Below, in pieces: positions 10,227 to 21,126 of a stretch of DNA of 52,041 nucleotides; position 1 is the first letter of the stretch; each line of letters starts with the position of its first letter. Location of the stretch: the NCBI RefSeq assembly GCF_003244875.1, contig NZ_LXXZ01000071.1, positions 1-52,041 of the forward strand, written 5' to 3'. The position numbers and the translations under genes were made by a program. Source of the DNA: Stenotrophomonas sepilia (GTDB lineage: Bacteria; Pseudomonadota; Gammaproteobacteria; Xanthomonadales; Xanthomonadaceae). The notes beneath the pieces are model-generated. The model saw only the letters and a list, made by a program, of their open reading frames with translations. It had not been told where the DNA came from and searched no databases.

Positions 10227-11800
10227 CAGTCCGCGTACGGGTAGACCACCACCCGGTTGCGGCCCTGTTCCTTGGCCATGTACAGGGCCTTGTCGGCCAG
10301 CCGCAGCGCCTGCTCGGCATCGACATGGAAGCTGGGGAAGTGGGCCACGCCCAGTGACACGGTGATGGTGCCGACCGGCTCGAACGGGTGATCGGCGATG
10401 TGCTGGCGCAGGCGCTCGCCAGCTTGGCGCGCCGAGTCGGTGCTGATGCCCGGCAACAGCAGCAGGAATTCCTCGCCGCCGGCGCGGCAGAGGATGTCGC
10501 TGTCGCGCGAGTAGCGGCGCATCTGGTCGGCGATATGGACGATGGCGGCGTCACCGACGTCATGGCCGTGGCTGTCGTTGATCGATTTGAAGCGATCGAT
10601 GTCCAGCGCCAGGATCGCGAACGGAATGCCCTGCACCTGCAGCGCATCCAGCGCCTGCTGCAGGCCGCGGCGATTGAGCAGGCCGGTCAGCGGATCGGTA
10701 CGGTTGGCGCGGCTGAGCGTGCCGATGCGGTCCTGCAGCGCGTTGAAGCTGTGCAGCACCGCCTGCTTGAGCTGGGCCACCTCGAAGTACCAGGCGCGGA
10801 TGCCGCTGACGTGGCTGATCGCGTTGCCGGTGTCCTCGCCACCCTGCACGTTTCGCGCCAGCTGCCACAGCGGCATCGAGATGCGACGGGCGAACCACCA
10901 GGTGACCAGCAGTGACAGCAGGCCGAGCGGGATCGCATTCCAGATCACCGCGGTCATCAACCGTGACAATGGCTGCAGCGTGGCCTCGGTCGGCCGCTGG
11001 GCGATGATGCCCCAGCCGGTGGCCGGCACCGGTGCATAGCCAGCCAGCATCGATACGCCCAGGTTGTTGCGGACCTGCTGCGCACCGCGTTCACCGCGCA
11101 CGACTGCCTTCACCGCCGGGTTGCCGACCACGTAGTCGCCGACCCGCTTGCCATCGGCGTGGTACAGCAGGCGGCCATTGCGGTCCACCACGTACAGGTA
11201 CGAGCCGTCGCGGTAGTAGTGCTTGCCCAGCAGCGTGTGCAGCGCACTGCGCTGGCGCAGGTAGAGGGTGCCGCTGACGTAGCCGCGATAGCGGCCCTGG
11301 CGATCGAAGATCGGGTGCGACAGCGAGACCAGCAGCTTGCCGGTGGTCGACTGGTAGGGATCGCTGATCATCGGCTGGCGCGCGGCCAGTGCGGCGTTGT
11401 TGCCGGCGCTGTGCAGGATCTCGCCCTGCAGCTGCAGGGTCTGCGGCGAGGTGGCGATCACCAGGCCGTCGGCGTCGACCACCAGCGAGGAGTTGAAGCT
11501 GTTGGTCTGCAGCTGCAGCCGGCTGGCTTCATCCTGGGCCTGTGCCGGATCGAGATCATTCTGGCCGAGCCGGGTGGCGGCGTAGGCCAGCTCCTGCTGC
11601 GCGGCCAGCAGGAAGTTCTGGGTGGTCTCGGCCAGCTTGGTGGCATAGACGCGGTTGGCCTCCAGCGTGTTGCCGACCAGCTGGTCGCGCTGCACGCGGT
11701 AACTGGCCAGCAGGGTATTGGCCAGGGCAATGATGGCGCTGAGCAGGGCCAGGGCGAGGATCAGCTTGCCCAGGTTGAGGCGGGGGGACAGCGTTCGCAT
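10226..11800 (-). CDS. membrane diguanylate cyclase with periplasmic sensor domain
   Basis: The 524-residue protein makes c-di-GMP from two GTP. It has a first membrane segment (about 12-32), a large periplasmic region of dCache type (about 35-280) and a second membrane segment near 285-302. A HAMP-like linker follows, then a GGDEF domain with active-site GGEEF near residue 440. Five residues before it lies RDSD, an RxxD inhibitory site, so product feedback is likely. Conserved DPLTGLLNRRGL and DIDRFKSINDSHGHDVGD segments support activity. No EAL domain is present. The start at 11800 (MRTLSPRLNLGK) places the charges before the first membrane segment. It is monocistronic. Confidence 0.94.
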   Translation of the reverse strand: MRTLSPRLNLGKLILALALLSAIIALANTLLASYRVQRDQLVGNTLEANRVYATKLAETTQNFLLAAQQELAYAATRLGQNDLDPAQAQDEASRLQLQTNSFNSSLVVDADGLVIATSPQTLQLQGEILHSAGNNAALAARQPMISDPYQSTTGKLLVSLSHPIFDRQGRYRGYVSGTLYLRQRSALHTLLGKHYYRDGSYLYVVDRNGRLLYHADGKRVGDYVVGNPAVKAVVRGERGAQQVRNNLGVSMLAGYAPVPATGWGIIAQRPTEATLQPLSRLMTAVIWNAIPLGLLSLLVTWWFARRISMPLWQLARNVQGGEDTGNAISHVSGIRAWYFEVAQLKQAVLHSFNALQDRIGTLSRANRTDPLTGLLNRRGLQQALDALQVQGIPFAILALDIDRFKSINDSHGHDVGDAAIVHIADQMRRYSRDSDILCRAGGEEFLLLLPGISTDSARQAGERLRQHIADHPFEPVGTITVSLGVAHFPSFHVDAEQALRLADKALYMAKEQGRNRVVVYPYAD

Positions 11801-11955
11801 GCGTCGACGGATCCGGCAGGAGGCTGGACCCGACCGGTTCTCCGGAAGGGGCGACAGCGGGAATCGGTGGCCACGCCCTTGGGGCCGGGCAGGGTATGGG
11901 GCGAATTATCGCCAAAAGTCAGCGGCGGCAAAGTGAAGCAGGTCGCCCTGCAGGC

Positions 11956-11988
11956 AAAAAAAAAACCTGCCGCAGCGGGCGGCAGGTT
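11956..11988 (-). terminator. terminator of rho
   Basis: On the minus strand a 10-bp stem AACCTGCCGC/GCGGCAGGTT is followed by ten Ts (ten As at 11956-11965 on the plus strand). It lies 23 bases past the rho stop codon. Confidence 0.93.
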
Positions 11989-12010
11989 CTTTTCGATGCA
12001 ATGGCGCGGA

Positions 12011-13759
12011 TCAGCGCTTCATCGAACCGAAGAACTCGTCGTTGGACTTGGTGTTCTTCATCTTGTCGAGCAGGAATTCCATCGCGGCCATTTCATCCAT
12101 CGGATGCAGCAGCTTGCGCAGGATCCAGATCTTCTGCAGCAGTTCCGGTTCGATCAGCAGGTCTTCGCGGCGGGTACCGGAACGGTTGATGTCGATGGCC
12201 GGGAACACGCGCTTTTCAGCGATACGACGGCTCAGGTGCACTTCGCTGTTGCCGGTGCCCTTGAACTCTTCGTAGATCACCTCGTCCATCTTCGAGCCGG
12301 TGTCGACCAGCGCGGTGGCGATGATGGTCAGGCTGCCGCCTTCTTCCACGTTGCGCGCGGCACCGAAGAAGCGCTTCGGGCGGTGCAGGGCGTTGGCGTC
12401 CACACCACCGGTCAGCACCTTGCCCGAGCTCGGCACCACGTTGTTGTAGGCGCGGGCCAGGCGGGTGATCGAGTCGAGCAGGATCACCACATCCTTCTTG
12501 TGCTCGACCAGGCGCTTGGCGCGCTCGATGACCATTTCGGCCACCTGCACGTGGCGCGCGGCCGGCTCGTCGAAGGTCGAGCTGATGACCTCGCCGCGCA
12601 CGGTGCGCTGCATTTCGGTCACTTCTTCCGGGCGCTCGTCGATCAGCAGCACGATCAGGTGCACGTCCGGATGGTTGGTGGTGATGGCGGTGGCGACCTG
12701 CTGCATCATCATCGTCTTGCCGGCCTTGGGCTGCGACACGATGAGCGAGCGCTGGCCCTTGCCCTGCGGCGCCATCAGGTCGAGGATGCGGCCGGTGATG
12801 TCTTCCGACGAACCGTTGCCACGCTCAAGGGTGAAGCGGCGGCGCGGGAACAGTGCGGTCAGGTTCTCGAACAGCACCTTGTTCTTCGACGCTTCGATCG
12901 GCTCGCCGTTGATGGTGTCGACGATGTTCAGCGCGAAGTAGCGCTCGCCGTCCTTCGGGAAGCGGATGCGGCCGGAGATGTGGTCGCCGGTGCGCAGGTT
13001 GAAGCGGCGGATCTGGCTGGGCGAGATGTAGGTGTCGTCAGGGCCGGCCAGGTAGCTGGCTTCGGCCGCGCGCAGGAAACCGAAGCCATCCGGCAGGATT
13101 TCCAGCACACCATCGGCGGCGACGCCGTCACCGTGGCGGGTCAGCACCTTCAGCAGGGCGAAGATCACGTCCTGCTTGCGGGCACGGGCCACGCCTTCGG
13201 AGATCTGCAGCTGCTCGGCGATTTCCAGCAGCTTCTGTGCCGGCATGCGCTTGAGGTCGCTCAGCGAGTACACCGGGAAGCCCTCGGGCACGTTGGCGTG
13301 CGGGCGCGGCACGAACGGCTGCTGTTCGCCGCCGTCATTGGACATGCCATCGTCGCGGAAGCGGTTGTTGCGGTCACGGTCGCGGCGGTTGCGGAAGCGG
13401 TCGCGGCGGTTGCCCTGACCTTGCCCCTGGCCCTGCTGGCCGTTCTGGTTGTACGGGTTCTGGCCCTGGTTCTGGCCACCCCCCTGGTGATTCTGCTGCC
13501 GCGGCTGGCCGGATTCGCGGCCCTCGCCACCCTCGCCACCGCCACTGCTGGCAGGGGCCTCGGCGGCGGGCGCGCTCGGCGCAGGTGCTGCGGCCGGCGC
13601 CGGTGCTTCGGGCGCGGCGGCCAGCGGCAGGGTCGGCTGCGCCGGAGCGGCGCTGGTTTCTGCGGCTGCCGGGGCGGCGGCCTTGCTCACGCGGGGCTTG
13701 CGCACGCGCTTTTCGGCGGGCGCATCAGCGCTGCCGGTTTCGGAAGTGTTATCGGACAA
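12011..13759 (-). CDS. rho: transcription termination factor Rho, with long disordered N-terminus
   Basis: Rho is a hexameric RNA helicase that terminates transcription. From about residue 163 the 582-residue protein follows E. coli Rho closely: the N-terminal helix bundle ([20 protein letters not shown]), the cold-shock-like RNA-binding domain ([19 protein letters not shown]), the Walker A SQPKAGKT and the [13 protein letters not shown] segment. The first ~162 residues are an added low-complexity region: Ala/Pro-rich (27-75), Gly/Gln/Asn-rich (75-117), then Arg/Asp/Asn-rich (118-137). The E. coli protein (419 aa) lacks it. ATG 13759 fits the family. The terminator lies directly downstream and trxA upstream. 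Confidence 0.98.
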   Translation of the reverse strand: MSDNTSETGSADAPAEKRVRKPRVSKAAAPAAAETSAAPAQPTLPLAAAPEAPAPAAAPAPSAPAAEAPASSGGGEGGEGRESGQPRQQNHQGGGQNQGQNPYNQNGQQGQGQGQGNRRDRFRNRRDRDRNNRFRDDGMSNDGGEQQPFVPRPHANVPEGFPVYSLSDLKRMPAQKLLEIAEQLQISEGVARARKQDVIFALLKVLTRHGDGVAADGVLEILPDGFGFLRAAEASYLAGPDDTYISPSQIRRFNLRTGDHISGRIRFPKDGERYFALNIVDTINGEPIEASKNKVLFENLTALFPRRRFTLERGNGSSEDITGRILDLMAPQGKGQRSLIVSQPKAGKTMMMQQVATAITTNHPDVHLIVLLIDERPEEVTEMQRTVRGEVISSTFDEPAARHVQVAEMVIERAKRLVEHKKDVVILLDSITRLARAYNNVVPSSGKVLTGGVDANALHRPKRFFGAARNVEEGGSLTIIATALVDTGSKMDEVIYEEFKGTGNSEVHLSRRIAEKRVFPAIDINRSGTRREDLLIEPELLQKIWILRKLLHPMDEMAAMEFLLDKMKNTKSNDEFFGSMKR

Positions 13760-13987
13760 GAGCGTTATTCCTCGCTTGACGGTGCGAGCGCCCGGCTGGG
13801 GCGGCGAACGTTGGGAATGGGTCTGGAAGAAACTGCGTCCAGAGGGTGCGGCACGCGAACGCGGCCGGATATGCCGACACTATCATCGGCCTGCGGCGCC
13901 ATGCAAGGGTCGCCGGGAACAGCATTCATCATGGGCGTGGTGCGCCCGCCGGCAGCCGCGCTCGGCGGCTGCCGGAGACCGGCAGGA

Positions 13988-14317
13988 TCAGGCCAAGGCC
14001 TTGTCCAGCAGGCCGGCCAGCTGGGCCTTGCCCACCGCACCGATCTGCTCGCCGACCTTCTCGCCATCCTTGAACACGACCAGGTACGGAATCGAACGCA
14101 CGTGGTACTTCGCGGCCAGCGCACGGTTGTGGTCAACGTTGACCTTGGCGATCTTGGCGCGGCCCTGGTAGGCATCGGCCAGCTCGTCCAGCGCCGGGGC
14201 GATCATCTTGCAGGGGCCACACCACTCGGCCCAGAAATCGACCAGCACCGGTTCCTTGGAATTCAGCACTGCGCTATCAAAGTCGGCGTCGCCGACATGT
14301 ACAACCTTGTCGCTCAT
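13988..14317 (-). CDS. trxA: thioredoxin
   Basis: The 109-residue cytoplasmic thioredoxin keeps protein thiols reduced using NADPH through thioredoxin reductase. The active site WCGPC lies near residue 32 in [14 protein letters not shown], and the cis-proline loop is [13 protein letters not shown] 14317 (MSDKVVHVG) gives the standard length; the frame is open further upstream without a family match. It lies upstream of rho on the same strand and divergent from rhlB, which is the E. coli order. Confidence 0.98.
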   Translation of the reverse strand: MSDKVVHVGDADFDSAVLNSKEPVLVDFWAEWCGPCKMIAPALDELADAYQGRAKIAKVNVDHNRALAAKYHVRSIPYLVVFKDGEKVGEQIGAVGKAQLAGLLDKALA

Positions 14318-14826
14318 CTTGGTTTCTCGTCTTGGATTGCACCCGGCCATGCCGGAGGTGGGTGAACTGGGCCTTGCCCGGTGGCGCGACCCTCGTCGTT
14401 GCCTCGCGGCGCACTGCCGCGGTGCGTTCGGCGGGATGCCTGGACGCTCACGGCCGGCAGTGTACCCCTATCGCGGGGCAGGGACAGGCGCCGTCTGGAA
14501 CCCAGCGTATCGTGATCGCTTCGATGGCCGGTATGTGTCGGATTTCACTGTCTTCCTGAAGATGGGGCTGGCAGTGGGCGACACCAGCGCCTCCGTGCAG
14601 GCCGTTCAAGTCCGGTGTGGCTGGGTGAAGGTCACGTCTCTGGATGCCATGAGACGTCGCATTCCGGTTTGCCTGCCCGAGTGCGTTAAACTGGGACATT
14701 GTGCGGCGCACGGACCGAGGGGTCCCGGCCTGCCAACCCGCCGCAGGGGCCGCAGTTTGCGACGGTTCCCCTAGACGCTGAAGTGCCAGCCGCCCCAAGG
14801 GCCGGCGGCCATACCAAGACGGACTC
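14318..14826. other. intergenic region between divergent trxA and rhlB
   Basis: These 509 bases hold no convincing gene. Short frames here lack ribosome binding sites and coding character. The region should carry the divergent promoters of trxA-rho and rhlB, but I see no clear -35/-10 pair. A long leader for rhlB is possible. Confidence 0.5.
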
Positions 14827-16551
14827 ATGAGCGACAAACCGCTGACCGATTTGACCTTCTCCTCCTTCGAGCTGCACCCGGCCCTGCAGGCCGGCCTTGA
14901 AGGAGCCGGATTCACCCGCTGCACCCCGATCCAGGCGCTGACCCTGCCGGTCGCGCTGCCCGGTGGTGATGTTGCCGGCCAGGCCCAGACCGGTACCGGC
15001 AAGACCCTGGCCTTCCTGGTCGCTGTCGTGAACCGCCTGCTGACCCGTCCGGCGCTGGCCGACCGCAAGCCGGAAGACCCCCGCGCCCTGATCCTCGCCC
15101 CGACCCGCGAACTGGCCATCCAGATCCACAAGGATGCGGTGAAGTTCGGTTCCGACCTGGGCCTGCGTTTCGCGCTGGTTTACGGTGGCGTGGATTACGA
15201 CAAGCAGCGCGAGCTGCTGCAGCAGGGCGTGGACGTGATCATCGCCACCCCGGGCCGCCTGATCGACTACGTCAAGCAGCACAAGGTGGTTTCGCTGCAT
15301 GCCTGCGAGATCTGCGTGCTGGACGAAGCCGACCGCATGTTCGACCTGGGCTTCATCAAGGACATCCGCTTCCTGCTGCGCCGCATGCCGGAACGCACCA
15401 TCCGCCAGACCCTGCTGTTCAGCGCCACCCTCAGCCATCGCGTGCTGGAGCTGGCCTACGAGCACATGAACGAGCCGCAGAAGCTGGTGGTCGAAGCCGA
15501 GACCATCACCGCTGCCCGCGTGCGCCAGCGCATCTACTTCCCGGCCGACGACGAGAAGATCCCGCTGCTGCTGGGCCTGCTGTCGCGCAGCGAAGGCGCG
15601 CGGACCATGGTGTTCGTCAACACCAAGGTGTTCGTCGAGCGCGTTGCCCGCTCGCTGGAAAAGGCCGGCTATCGCGTCGGCGTGCTGTCCGGCGACGTGC
15701 CGCAGAAGAAGCGCGAGAGCCTGCTCAACCGCTTCCAGAAGGGCCAGCTGGAAATCCTGGTGGCCACCGACGTCGCCGCGCGCGGCCTGCACATCGACGG
15801 CATCAAGTACGTCTACAACTACGACCTGCCGTTCGATGCCGAAGACTACGTGCACCGCATCGGCCGTACCGCGCGCCTGGGTGAAGAAGGTGATGCGATC
15901 AGCTTCGCCTGCGAACGCTACGCGATGGGCCTGCCGGACATCGAGGCCTACATCGAGCAGAAGATTCCCTCCGAGCCGGTCACCAAGGAACTGCTGACGC
16001 CGCTGCCGCGCCCGGAACGCCCGGCCCCGGCTGCAGGCGAGGAAGGCGAGGACAACGAAAGCGTCGGCCAGATCTTCCGTGAAGCGCGCGAAGCCCGCGC
16101 CGCCGAGGAAGAGCGTCGGGGCGGCGGCCGCAGTGGCGGTCGCTCCGGCAGTGGTGGTGGTCGTGGTGGCCGTGACGGCGAGCGCAGCGGCGAACGCCGT
16201 TCGCGCGGCCCGCGCAAGCCGCGCGTGGAAGGCGAGCAGGGCGCTGCTGCCCCGGTCGCCGGTGCTGAAGGCGCCGCTGCCCAGGCCCCGCGTCCGCCGC
16301 GCCCGCCGCGCGCCGAAGGCGCACCGGAAGGTGCCGTGGATGGTGAACACAAGCCGCGCAAGCGCCGTCGTCGTCGCCATGGCCGTCCGGTAGAGGGTGC
16401 CGAGGGCGTGCAGGCCAACGCCGGCAACGGCGCGAGCCCGGTGACCCCGGTGCAGGTGGTGGCCAAGCCGGTGCGTACCGCCGCCGATACCGGCGATTCG
16501 TTCCTGACCCGCATCGGCCGCAAGATCCGGCGGATGCTGTCGGGCAACTAA
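14827..16551 (+). CDS. rhlB: DEAD-box RNA helicase RhlB with extended RGG-type tail
   Basis: RhlB unwinds RNA and in E. coli works in the RNA degradosome. Helicase motifs are intact: Q motif before AQTGTGKT (Walker A, residues 53-60), PTRELA, TPGR, LDEAD near 167-171, SAT, and HRIGRTAR in the second RecA-like domain. The 574-residue protein exceeds E. coli RhlB (421) by about 150. The extra part (about 395-545) is Arg/Gly-rich ([19 protein letters not shown]), then Ala/Pro-rich and basic. The protein ends in a short basic helix ([17 protein letters not shown]). The tail probably binds RNA or partner proteins. The start has the family N-terminus [10 protein letters not shown]. Confidence 0.95.
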   Translation: MSDKPLTDLTFSSFELHPALQAGLEGAGFTRCTPIQALTLPVALPGGDVAGQAQTGTGKTLAFLVAVVNRLLTRPALADRKPEDPRALILAPTRELAIQIHKDAVKFGSDLGLRFALVYGGVDYDKQRELLQQGVDVIIATPGRLIDYVKQHKVVSLHACEICVLDEADRMFDLGFIKDIRFLLRRMPERTIRQTLLFSATLSHRVLELAYEHMNEPQKLVVEAETITAARVRQRIYFPADDEKIPLLLGLLSRSEGARTMVFVNTKVFVERVARSLEKAGYRVGVLSGDVPQKKRESLLNRFQKGQLEILVATDVAARGLHIDGIKYVYNYDLPFDAEDYVHRIGRTARLGEEGDAISFACERYAMGLPDIEAYIEQKIPSEPVTKELLTPLPRPERPAPAAGEEGEDNESVGQIFREAREARAAEEERRGGGRSGGRSGSGGGRGGRDGERSGERRSRGPRKPRVEGEQGAAAPVAGAEGAAAQAPRPPRPPRAEGAPEGAVDGEHKPRKRRRRRHGRPVEGAEGVQANAGNGASPVTPVQVVAKPVRTAADTGDSFLTRIGRKIRRMLSGN

Positions 16552-16587
16552 GCCGCCGATGGTGCGTGCGGTCCTCAGTCCGCACTG

Positions 16588-16652
16588 AGCCGAGCATGGG
16601 CTCGGCTCTACAGCCCCCATGCCGCCCTGTAGAGCCGAGCCTACGCTCGGCT
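16588..16652. repeat. SMAG palindrome pair (GTAGAGCCGAGC type)
   Basis: A reverse copy at 16588-16611 and a forward copy at 16629-16652, with GAGCCGAGC stems, face each other between rhlB and ftsE. Confidence 0.9.
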
Positions 16653-16720
16653 GCTCCTGCGGCTACCACCAATCGCCCCACCATCTCCACGACGTCGCGC
16701 AGGTCCTGCATAATCGGGGC

Positions 16721-17407
16721 ATGAGTGTCCTGCGCTTCGACAATGTCAGCAAACAGTACGCCGGTGGCCACGAGGCACTGACCGATGTCAGCTTCGAGGT
16801 CGCGCCGGGCGAGATGCTGTTCGTCACCGGCCATTCCGGTGCGGGTAAAAGTACGCTGCTCAAGTTGATCCACCTCGACGAGCGGCCCAGCCGTGGCGCG
16901 GTGGTGTTCGACGAGCGCAACCTGCTGAAGGTGCGCGGCGGCGACGTGCCGCGCCACCGACGCGCGGTGGGGGCGGTCTACCAGGACCACCGCCTGCTGA
17001 TGGACCGCTCGATTGCCGAGAACGTGGCGCTGCCGCTGATCCTGCGTGGTACCCGCCGTGGCGACATCAACAAGCGCGTGCGTTCAGTGCTCGAGCGCAT
17101 GGGCCTGGGCCATCGTGAGAAGGCACTGCCCTCGCAGCTGTCGGCCGGCGAGCAGCAGCGCGTCGGCATCGCCCGCGCCATCGTCGGCGAGCCCAAGCTG
17201 CTGGTGGCCGATGAGCCGACCGGCAATCTCGACCCGACCCTGGCAGCGGAGATCATGGCCCTGTTCGCCGAGCTGCCCTCGCGCGGCACCAGCGTGCTGG
17301 TGGTCAGCCACGACCTGCCGCTGCTGCGCCGCATGCGCAAGCGCGTATTGATCCTCGACCACGGCCGGCTGGTGGATGACATCTCGCCGCAGGACCTGGC
17401 GGAGTAA
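16721..17407 (+). CDS. ftsE: cell-division ATP-binding protein FtsE
   Basis: FtsE is the ATPase of the FtsEX complex, which couples divisome assembly to septal peptidoglycan hydrolase activation at the inner membrane. The 228-residue protein has Walker A GHSGAGKST, the Q-loop in AVYQDHRLLMDRS, the ABC signature LSAGEQQRVGIARA, Walker B LLVADEPTGNLDP and the switch His in VSHD. ATG 16721 (MSVLRFDNVSKQY) matches the family. ftsX follows after 3 bases. The SMAG pair lies in its upstream region, so the promoter is likely downstream of 16655. Confidence 0.97.
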   Translation: MSVLRFDNVSKQYAGGHEALTDVSFEVAPGEMLFVTGHSGAGKSTLLKLIHLDERPSRGAVVFDERNLLKVRGGDVPRHRRAVGAVYQDHRLLMDRSIAENVALPLILRGTRRGDINKRVRSVLERMGLGHREKALPSQLSAGEQQRVGIARAIVGEPKLLVADEPTGNLDPTLAAEIMALFAELPSRGTSVLVVSHDLPLLRRMRKRVLILDHGRLVDDISPQDLAE

Positions 17408-17410
17408 CCG

Positions 17411-18358
17411 ATGGCGAAGAACGAAAACAGCGAAGCCGCCGCCCCGTCGCGCGTGGGCGTCTGGTTCCAGCACCACGTGCACAGCGTGGTGTTCAGCCTG
17501 GGCCGCGCCTGCCGCAAGCCGTGGGCGACCCTGCTGACCGTGATGGTCATGGCGCTGGCCCTGGCGTTGCCGCTGGGGCTGTCGATCGCGCTGGACAACC
17601 TCAAGCAGTTCGCCGGCAGCGTGCAGCAGTCGCGCGACATCAACGTGTTCCTGAAGGGCAACATCGATGGTCCCGGTGCGCTTCGCCTGGCCGGCCAGCT
17701 GCGCGACCGCGATGACGTGGCCGAAGTGAATGTGCGCACACCCGAGCAGGGCCTGCAGGAACTGCGTGATGCCGGCCTCGGTGAGGCGATCGATGCGCTC
17801 AACGACAATCCGTTGCCCTCGCTGCTGGTGATCACCCCGGGCCAGGGCAAGGACGACGCACGCCTGGCGCGCGCGCTGGAAAGCCTGCCCGAGGCCGATC
17901 TGGTGCAGCACGATGCGCTGTGGCGCCAGCGCCTGGACGCCTGGCTGGCGTTCGGTGCACGTCTGGTGCAGGTGCTGTCGGTGCTGCTCGGCGTGGGCGC
18001 CGCGCTGGTGGTCGGCAACACCGTGCGCCTTGACATCCAGGCCCGTCGCGAAGAGATCGGCGTGCTGCAGCTGCTCGGCGCGAGCGATGGCTTCATCCGC
18101 CGCCCGTTCCTGTACCTGGGCGCGTGGTACGGGCTGGGCGCCGGCGCGGTAGCGCTGGCCCTGATCGGCGCCGCCGGTGCCGCCCTGCGCGTGCCGCTGG
18201 CCGAACTCTCGCGCAGCTACGGCAGCCCGTTCGTGCTGCATGGCCTGGACCTGCTGCACGGCGGCCTGGTCCTGGTCGGCACGCTGCTGCTGGGCTGGCT
18301 GGGCGCCTGGCTGGTGACCGGCCACTTCCTCCGCCAGACCCGTCCGACCGACACCTGA
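17411..18358 (+). CDS. ftsX: cell-division protein FtsX
   Basis: FtsX is the permease-like membrane partner of FtsE. The 315-residue protein has a cytoplasmic N-terminus (about 1-35), a first membrane segment near 37-58 (ATLLTVMVMALALALPLGLSIAL), a periplasmic domain (about 60-175) and three further membrane segments (about 180-205, 235-260, 280-305). This is the standard FtsX topology. The periplasmic loop SVQQSRDINVFLKGNIDGPGA begins the extracellular domain that contacts amidase activators. It is coupled with ftsE and followed after 7 bases by a regulator gene, probably on the same transcript. Confidence 0.95.
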   Translation: MAKNENSEAAAPSRVGVWFQHHVHSVVFSLGRACRKPWATLLTVMVMALALALPLGLSIALDNLKQFAGSVQQSRDINVFLKGNIDGPGALRLAGQLRDRDDVAEVNVRTPEQGLQELRDAGLGEAIDALNDNPLPSLLVITPGQGKDDARLARALESLPEADLVQHDALWRQRLDAWLAFGARLVQVLSVLLGVGAALVVGNTVRLDIQARREEIGVLQLLGASDGFIRRPFLYLGAWYGLGAGAVALALIGAAGAALRVPLAELSRSYGSPFVLHGLDLLHGGLVLVGTLLLGWLGAWLVTGHFLRQTRPTDT

Positions 18359-18365
18359 GACCGGC

Positions 18366-19208
18366 ATGCAACCGCAAGCGCTGAAGCACCTTGAAGGGCC
18401 CGCGACGCGGGTGATGGTGGTCGATGGTTCGAAGCTGGTCCGCAAACTGATCGCCGATGTCCTGCAGCGTGACCTGCCGGGCGTGGAGGTGATCGGCTGC
18501 GACAGCATCGAGGATGCGCAGCAGGCGCTGGCGCAGGGCCCGGTGGACCTGGTGACGACCTCGCTGACCCTGCGCGATGGCGACGGCCTGGCGCTGGCGC
18601 GGATGGTGCGCGAAGCCGCCGGCCAGGCCTATGTGCCGGTGATCGTTGTGTCCGGCGATGCCCAGCAGCACCTGGAGCAGCGACGCTTCACCGAGTACGT
18701 CACCGACTATTTCGACAAGGCGCTGGGCCATGAGGCACTGGCGACCTTCATCCGTGGCTATGTGCAGCCGCAGACCATCCCCGGCGCCACCATCCTCTAT
18801 ATCGAAGACAGCCGCGTGGTGGCCGAGGCCACCAAGCGCATGCTCGAGCGCCAGCAGTTGAACGTACTGCACGTGGTCAGCGCCGAAGAGGCATTCACCC
18901 TGCTCACTGCCGAGTCGCTGGGCCGCAGCCGCCACCGCATCGACCTGGTGCTGACCGATGTCACCCTGAAGGGCGAACTGAGCGGGCGCGACGTGGTGCA
19001 GCGCGTGCGCGTGGACTTCGGTTACGGCAAGCGCCGCCTGCCGGTGCTGGTGATGACCGGTGATGGCAACCCGCACAACCAGACCGGGCTGCTGCAGTCC
19101 GGTGCCAATGACCTGGTGCTCAAGCCGATCGAAGAGCGGCTGCTGGTCACCAAGGTGTTGTTCCAGCTGCGCCTGGCCCGATTGAACGATGGACCCCTGA
19201 TCCGATGA
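18366..19208 (+). CDS. tandem double-receiver response regulator
   Basis: The 280-residue protein consists of two receiver domains and no output domain. Domain 2 (about 142-270) is complete: acidic pair ED at 147-148, phospho-acceptor D198 in LVLTDVTL, T231 and K253 in VLKP. Domain 1 (about 14-130) keeps D20 and K118 (DYFDKAL), but the acceptor position is Ser66 ([13 protein letters not shown]), so it should not be phosphorylated there. Such proteins usually act by protein contact. It follows ftsX by 7 bases and its stop overlaps the ung start. No kinase gene is near. Confidence 0.88.
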   Translation: MQPQALKHLEGPATRVMVVDGSKLVRKLIADVLQRDLPGVEVIGCDSIEDAQQALAQGPVDLVTTSLTLRDGDGLALARMVREAAGQAYVPVIVVSGDAQQHLEQRRFTEYVTDYFDKALGHEALATFIRGYVQPQTIPGATILYIEDSRVVAEATKRMLERQQLNVLHVVSAEEAFTLLTAESLGRSRHRIDLVLTDVTLKGELSGRDVVQRVRVDFGYGKRRLPVLVMTGDGNPHNQTGLLQSGANDLVLKPIEERLLVTKVLFQLRLARLNDGPLIR

Positions 19209-19918
19209 TGGATGAAGTAGCCGACACCCCGACGATCCAGCTGGAACCGAGCTGGAAGCAGCATGTCGGCGATTACCTGCTGCAGCCGCAGATGCGCGAG
19301 CTGTCCAGCTTCCTGCGCCAGCGCAAGGCCAGTGGCGCGGCGGTGTTCCCGCCCGGCCCGCAGATCTTCGCCGCGTTCGACGCCACGCCGTTCGAGCAGG
19401 TGAAGGTGGTGATCCTCGGGCAGGACCCGTACCACGGCCGCGGCCAGGCGCATGGCCTGAGTTTCTCGGTGCCGCCGGGCGTGCCGGTGCCGCCGTCGCT
19501 GCTGAACATCTACAAGGAGATCGAGAGCGATCTCGGCATCCCGCGCCCGGACCACGGCTGCCTGATTCCGTGGGCGCAACGTGGGGTGCTGCTGCTCAAT
19601 GCCGTGCTGACGGTGGAAGAGGGCAAGGCTGGTGCCCACCAGGGGCGTGGCTGGGAGGGCTTCACCGATCACGTGGTGGACGTGCTCAACCGCGAACGCG
19701 AAGGCCTGGTGTTCCTGCTGTGGGGCGCCTATGCGCAGCAGAAGGGCAAGGTCATCGACACCCGACGCCATCGCGTGCTGAAGTCGCCGCACCCGTCGCC
19801 GCTGTCGGCCCATCGTGGCTTCCTCGGCTGCCGGCATTTCTCGATGGCCAACGAGTACCTGCAGCGTCGCGGCCAGGCCCCGATCGACTGGTCGCTGCCG
19901 CCGCGTTCGGCGCTTTGA
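19205..19918 (+). CDS. ung: uracil-DNA glycosylase
   Basis: This family-1 enzyme removes uracil from DNA in base-excision repair. The 237-residue protein has the catalytic water-activating motif [16 protein letters not shown] (about 75-90), the uracil-specificity segment [10 protein letters not shown] with Asn, and the DNA-minor-groove loop [11 protein letters not shown] (about 195-205). Tandem start codons ATGATG lie at 19205/19208 and overlap the previous stop, so either may be used. The gene is probably co-transcribed with the double-receiver regulator. Confidence 0.97.
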   Translation: MMDEVADTPTIQLEPSWKQHVGDYLLQPQMRELSSFLRQRKASGAAVFPPGPQIFAAFDATPFEQVKVVILGQDPYHGRGQAHGLSFSVPPGVPVPPSLLNIYKEIESDLGIPRPDHGCLIPWAQRGVLLLNAVLTVEEGKAGAHQGRGWEGFTDHVVDVLNREREGLVFLLWGAYAQQKGKVIDTRRHRVLKSPHPSPLSAHRGFLGCRHFSMANEYLQRRGQAPIDWSLPPRSAL

Positions 19919-20142
19919 GCACCGGCGGGCTGCCGGGCCTGAACACCGGGCAACGTCTTCGGCGCTGAATGGGCCTTCAGAACGGCCCGTTCAGCTCCGC
20001 TTGACTGAAATCGGCCGGTTTCCGCCGGGTAATTGCTTGAATTCCAAGGGATTGTGAATCCCGAAAAGCGTGCTCGCCACTGTCATCAAATCGCGCTACG
20101 GTAGGGCTCTGTTTGGGACCAGTGTTGCATCAATAGGATGCT

Positions 20143-20171
20143 GGAACTTTTTCCTCCTTTAGCAGTCCAAA
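20143..20171 (+). promoter_or_regulatory. sigma-E-like promoter of rpoH
   Basis: The -35 element GGAACTT (20143-20149), a 16-base spacer and the -10-like TCCAAA (20166-20171) match the consensus of RpoE-dependent promoters (GGAACTT...TCNAA). Transcription would start near 20178, about 20 bases before the rpoH start codon. Sigma-E control of rpoH is established in enterics. Confidence 0.65.
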
Positions 20172-20183
20172 TCCCGGACTGCT
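20161..20183 (+). promoter_or_regulatory. stem-loop just upstream of rpoH
   Basis: AGCAGTCC and GGACTGCT form a perfect 8-bp stem around a 7-base loop, ending 13 bases before ATG 20197. It overlaps the putative sigma-E -10 region, so it could be a DNA operator. On a longer transcript it could be an RNA element near the ribosome binding site. Which of these applies is unknown. Confidence 0.55.
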
Positions 20184-20196
20184 AAGATGGGTGCCT

Positions 20197-21072
<876 letters not shown>

Positions 21073-21094
21073 GCGGGAAGGCGTCGCAATTGTG

Positions 21095-21126
21095 AAAGGC
21101 CCGGCAGCAGTGCCGGGCCTTTCTTG
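21095..21126 (+). terminator. terminator of rpoH
   Basis: The stem AAAGGCCCGGCA/TGCCGGGCCTTT is followed by CTT. A diverged copy occurs at 21698-21730. Confidence 0.9.

Noticed and set aside
11159..14365. 1068-codon plus-strand frame
   Set aside because: It runs antisense through the diguanylate cyclase, rho and trxA genes, which all have clear family signatures on the other strand.
14318..14826. small RNA or gene upstream of rhlB
   Set aside because: No start with ribosome binding site, no conserved structure with a terminator; only divergent promoters are expected.
14686..16620. 644-codon minus-strand frame
   Set aside because: It is the shadow of rhlB; composition only, no domain.
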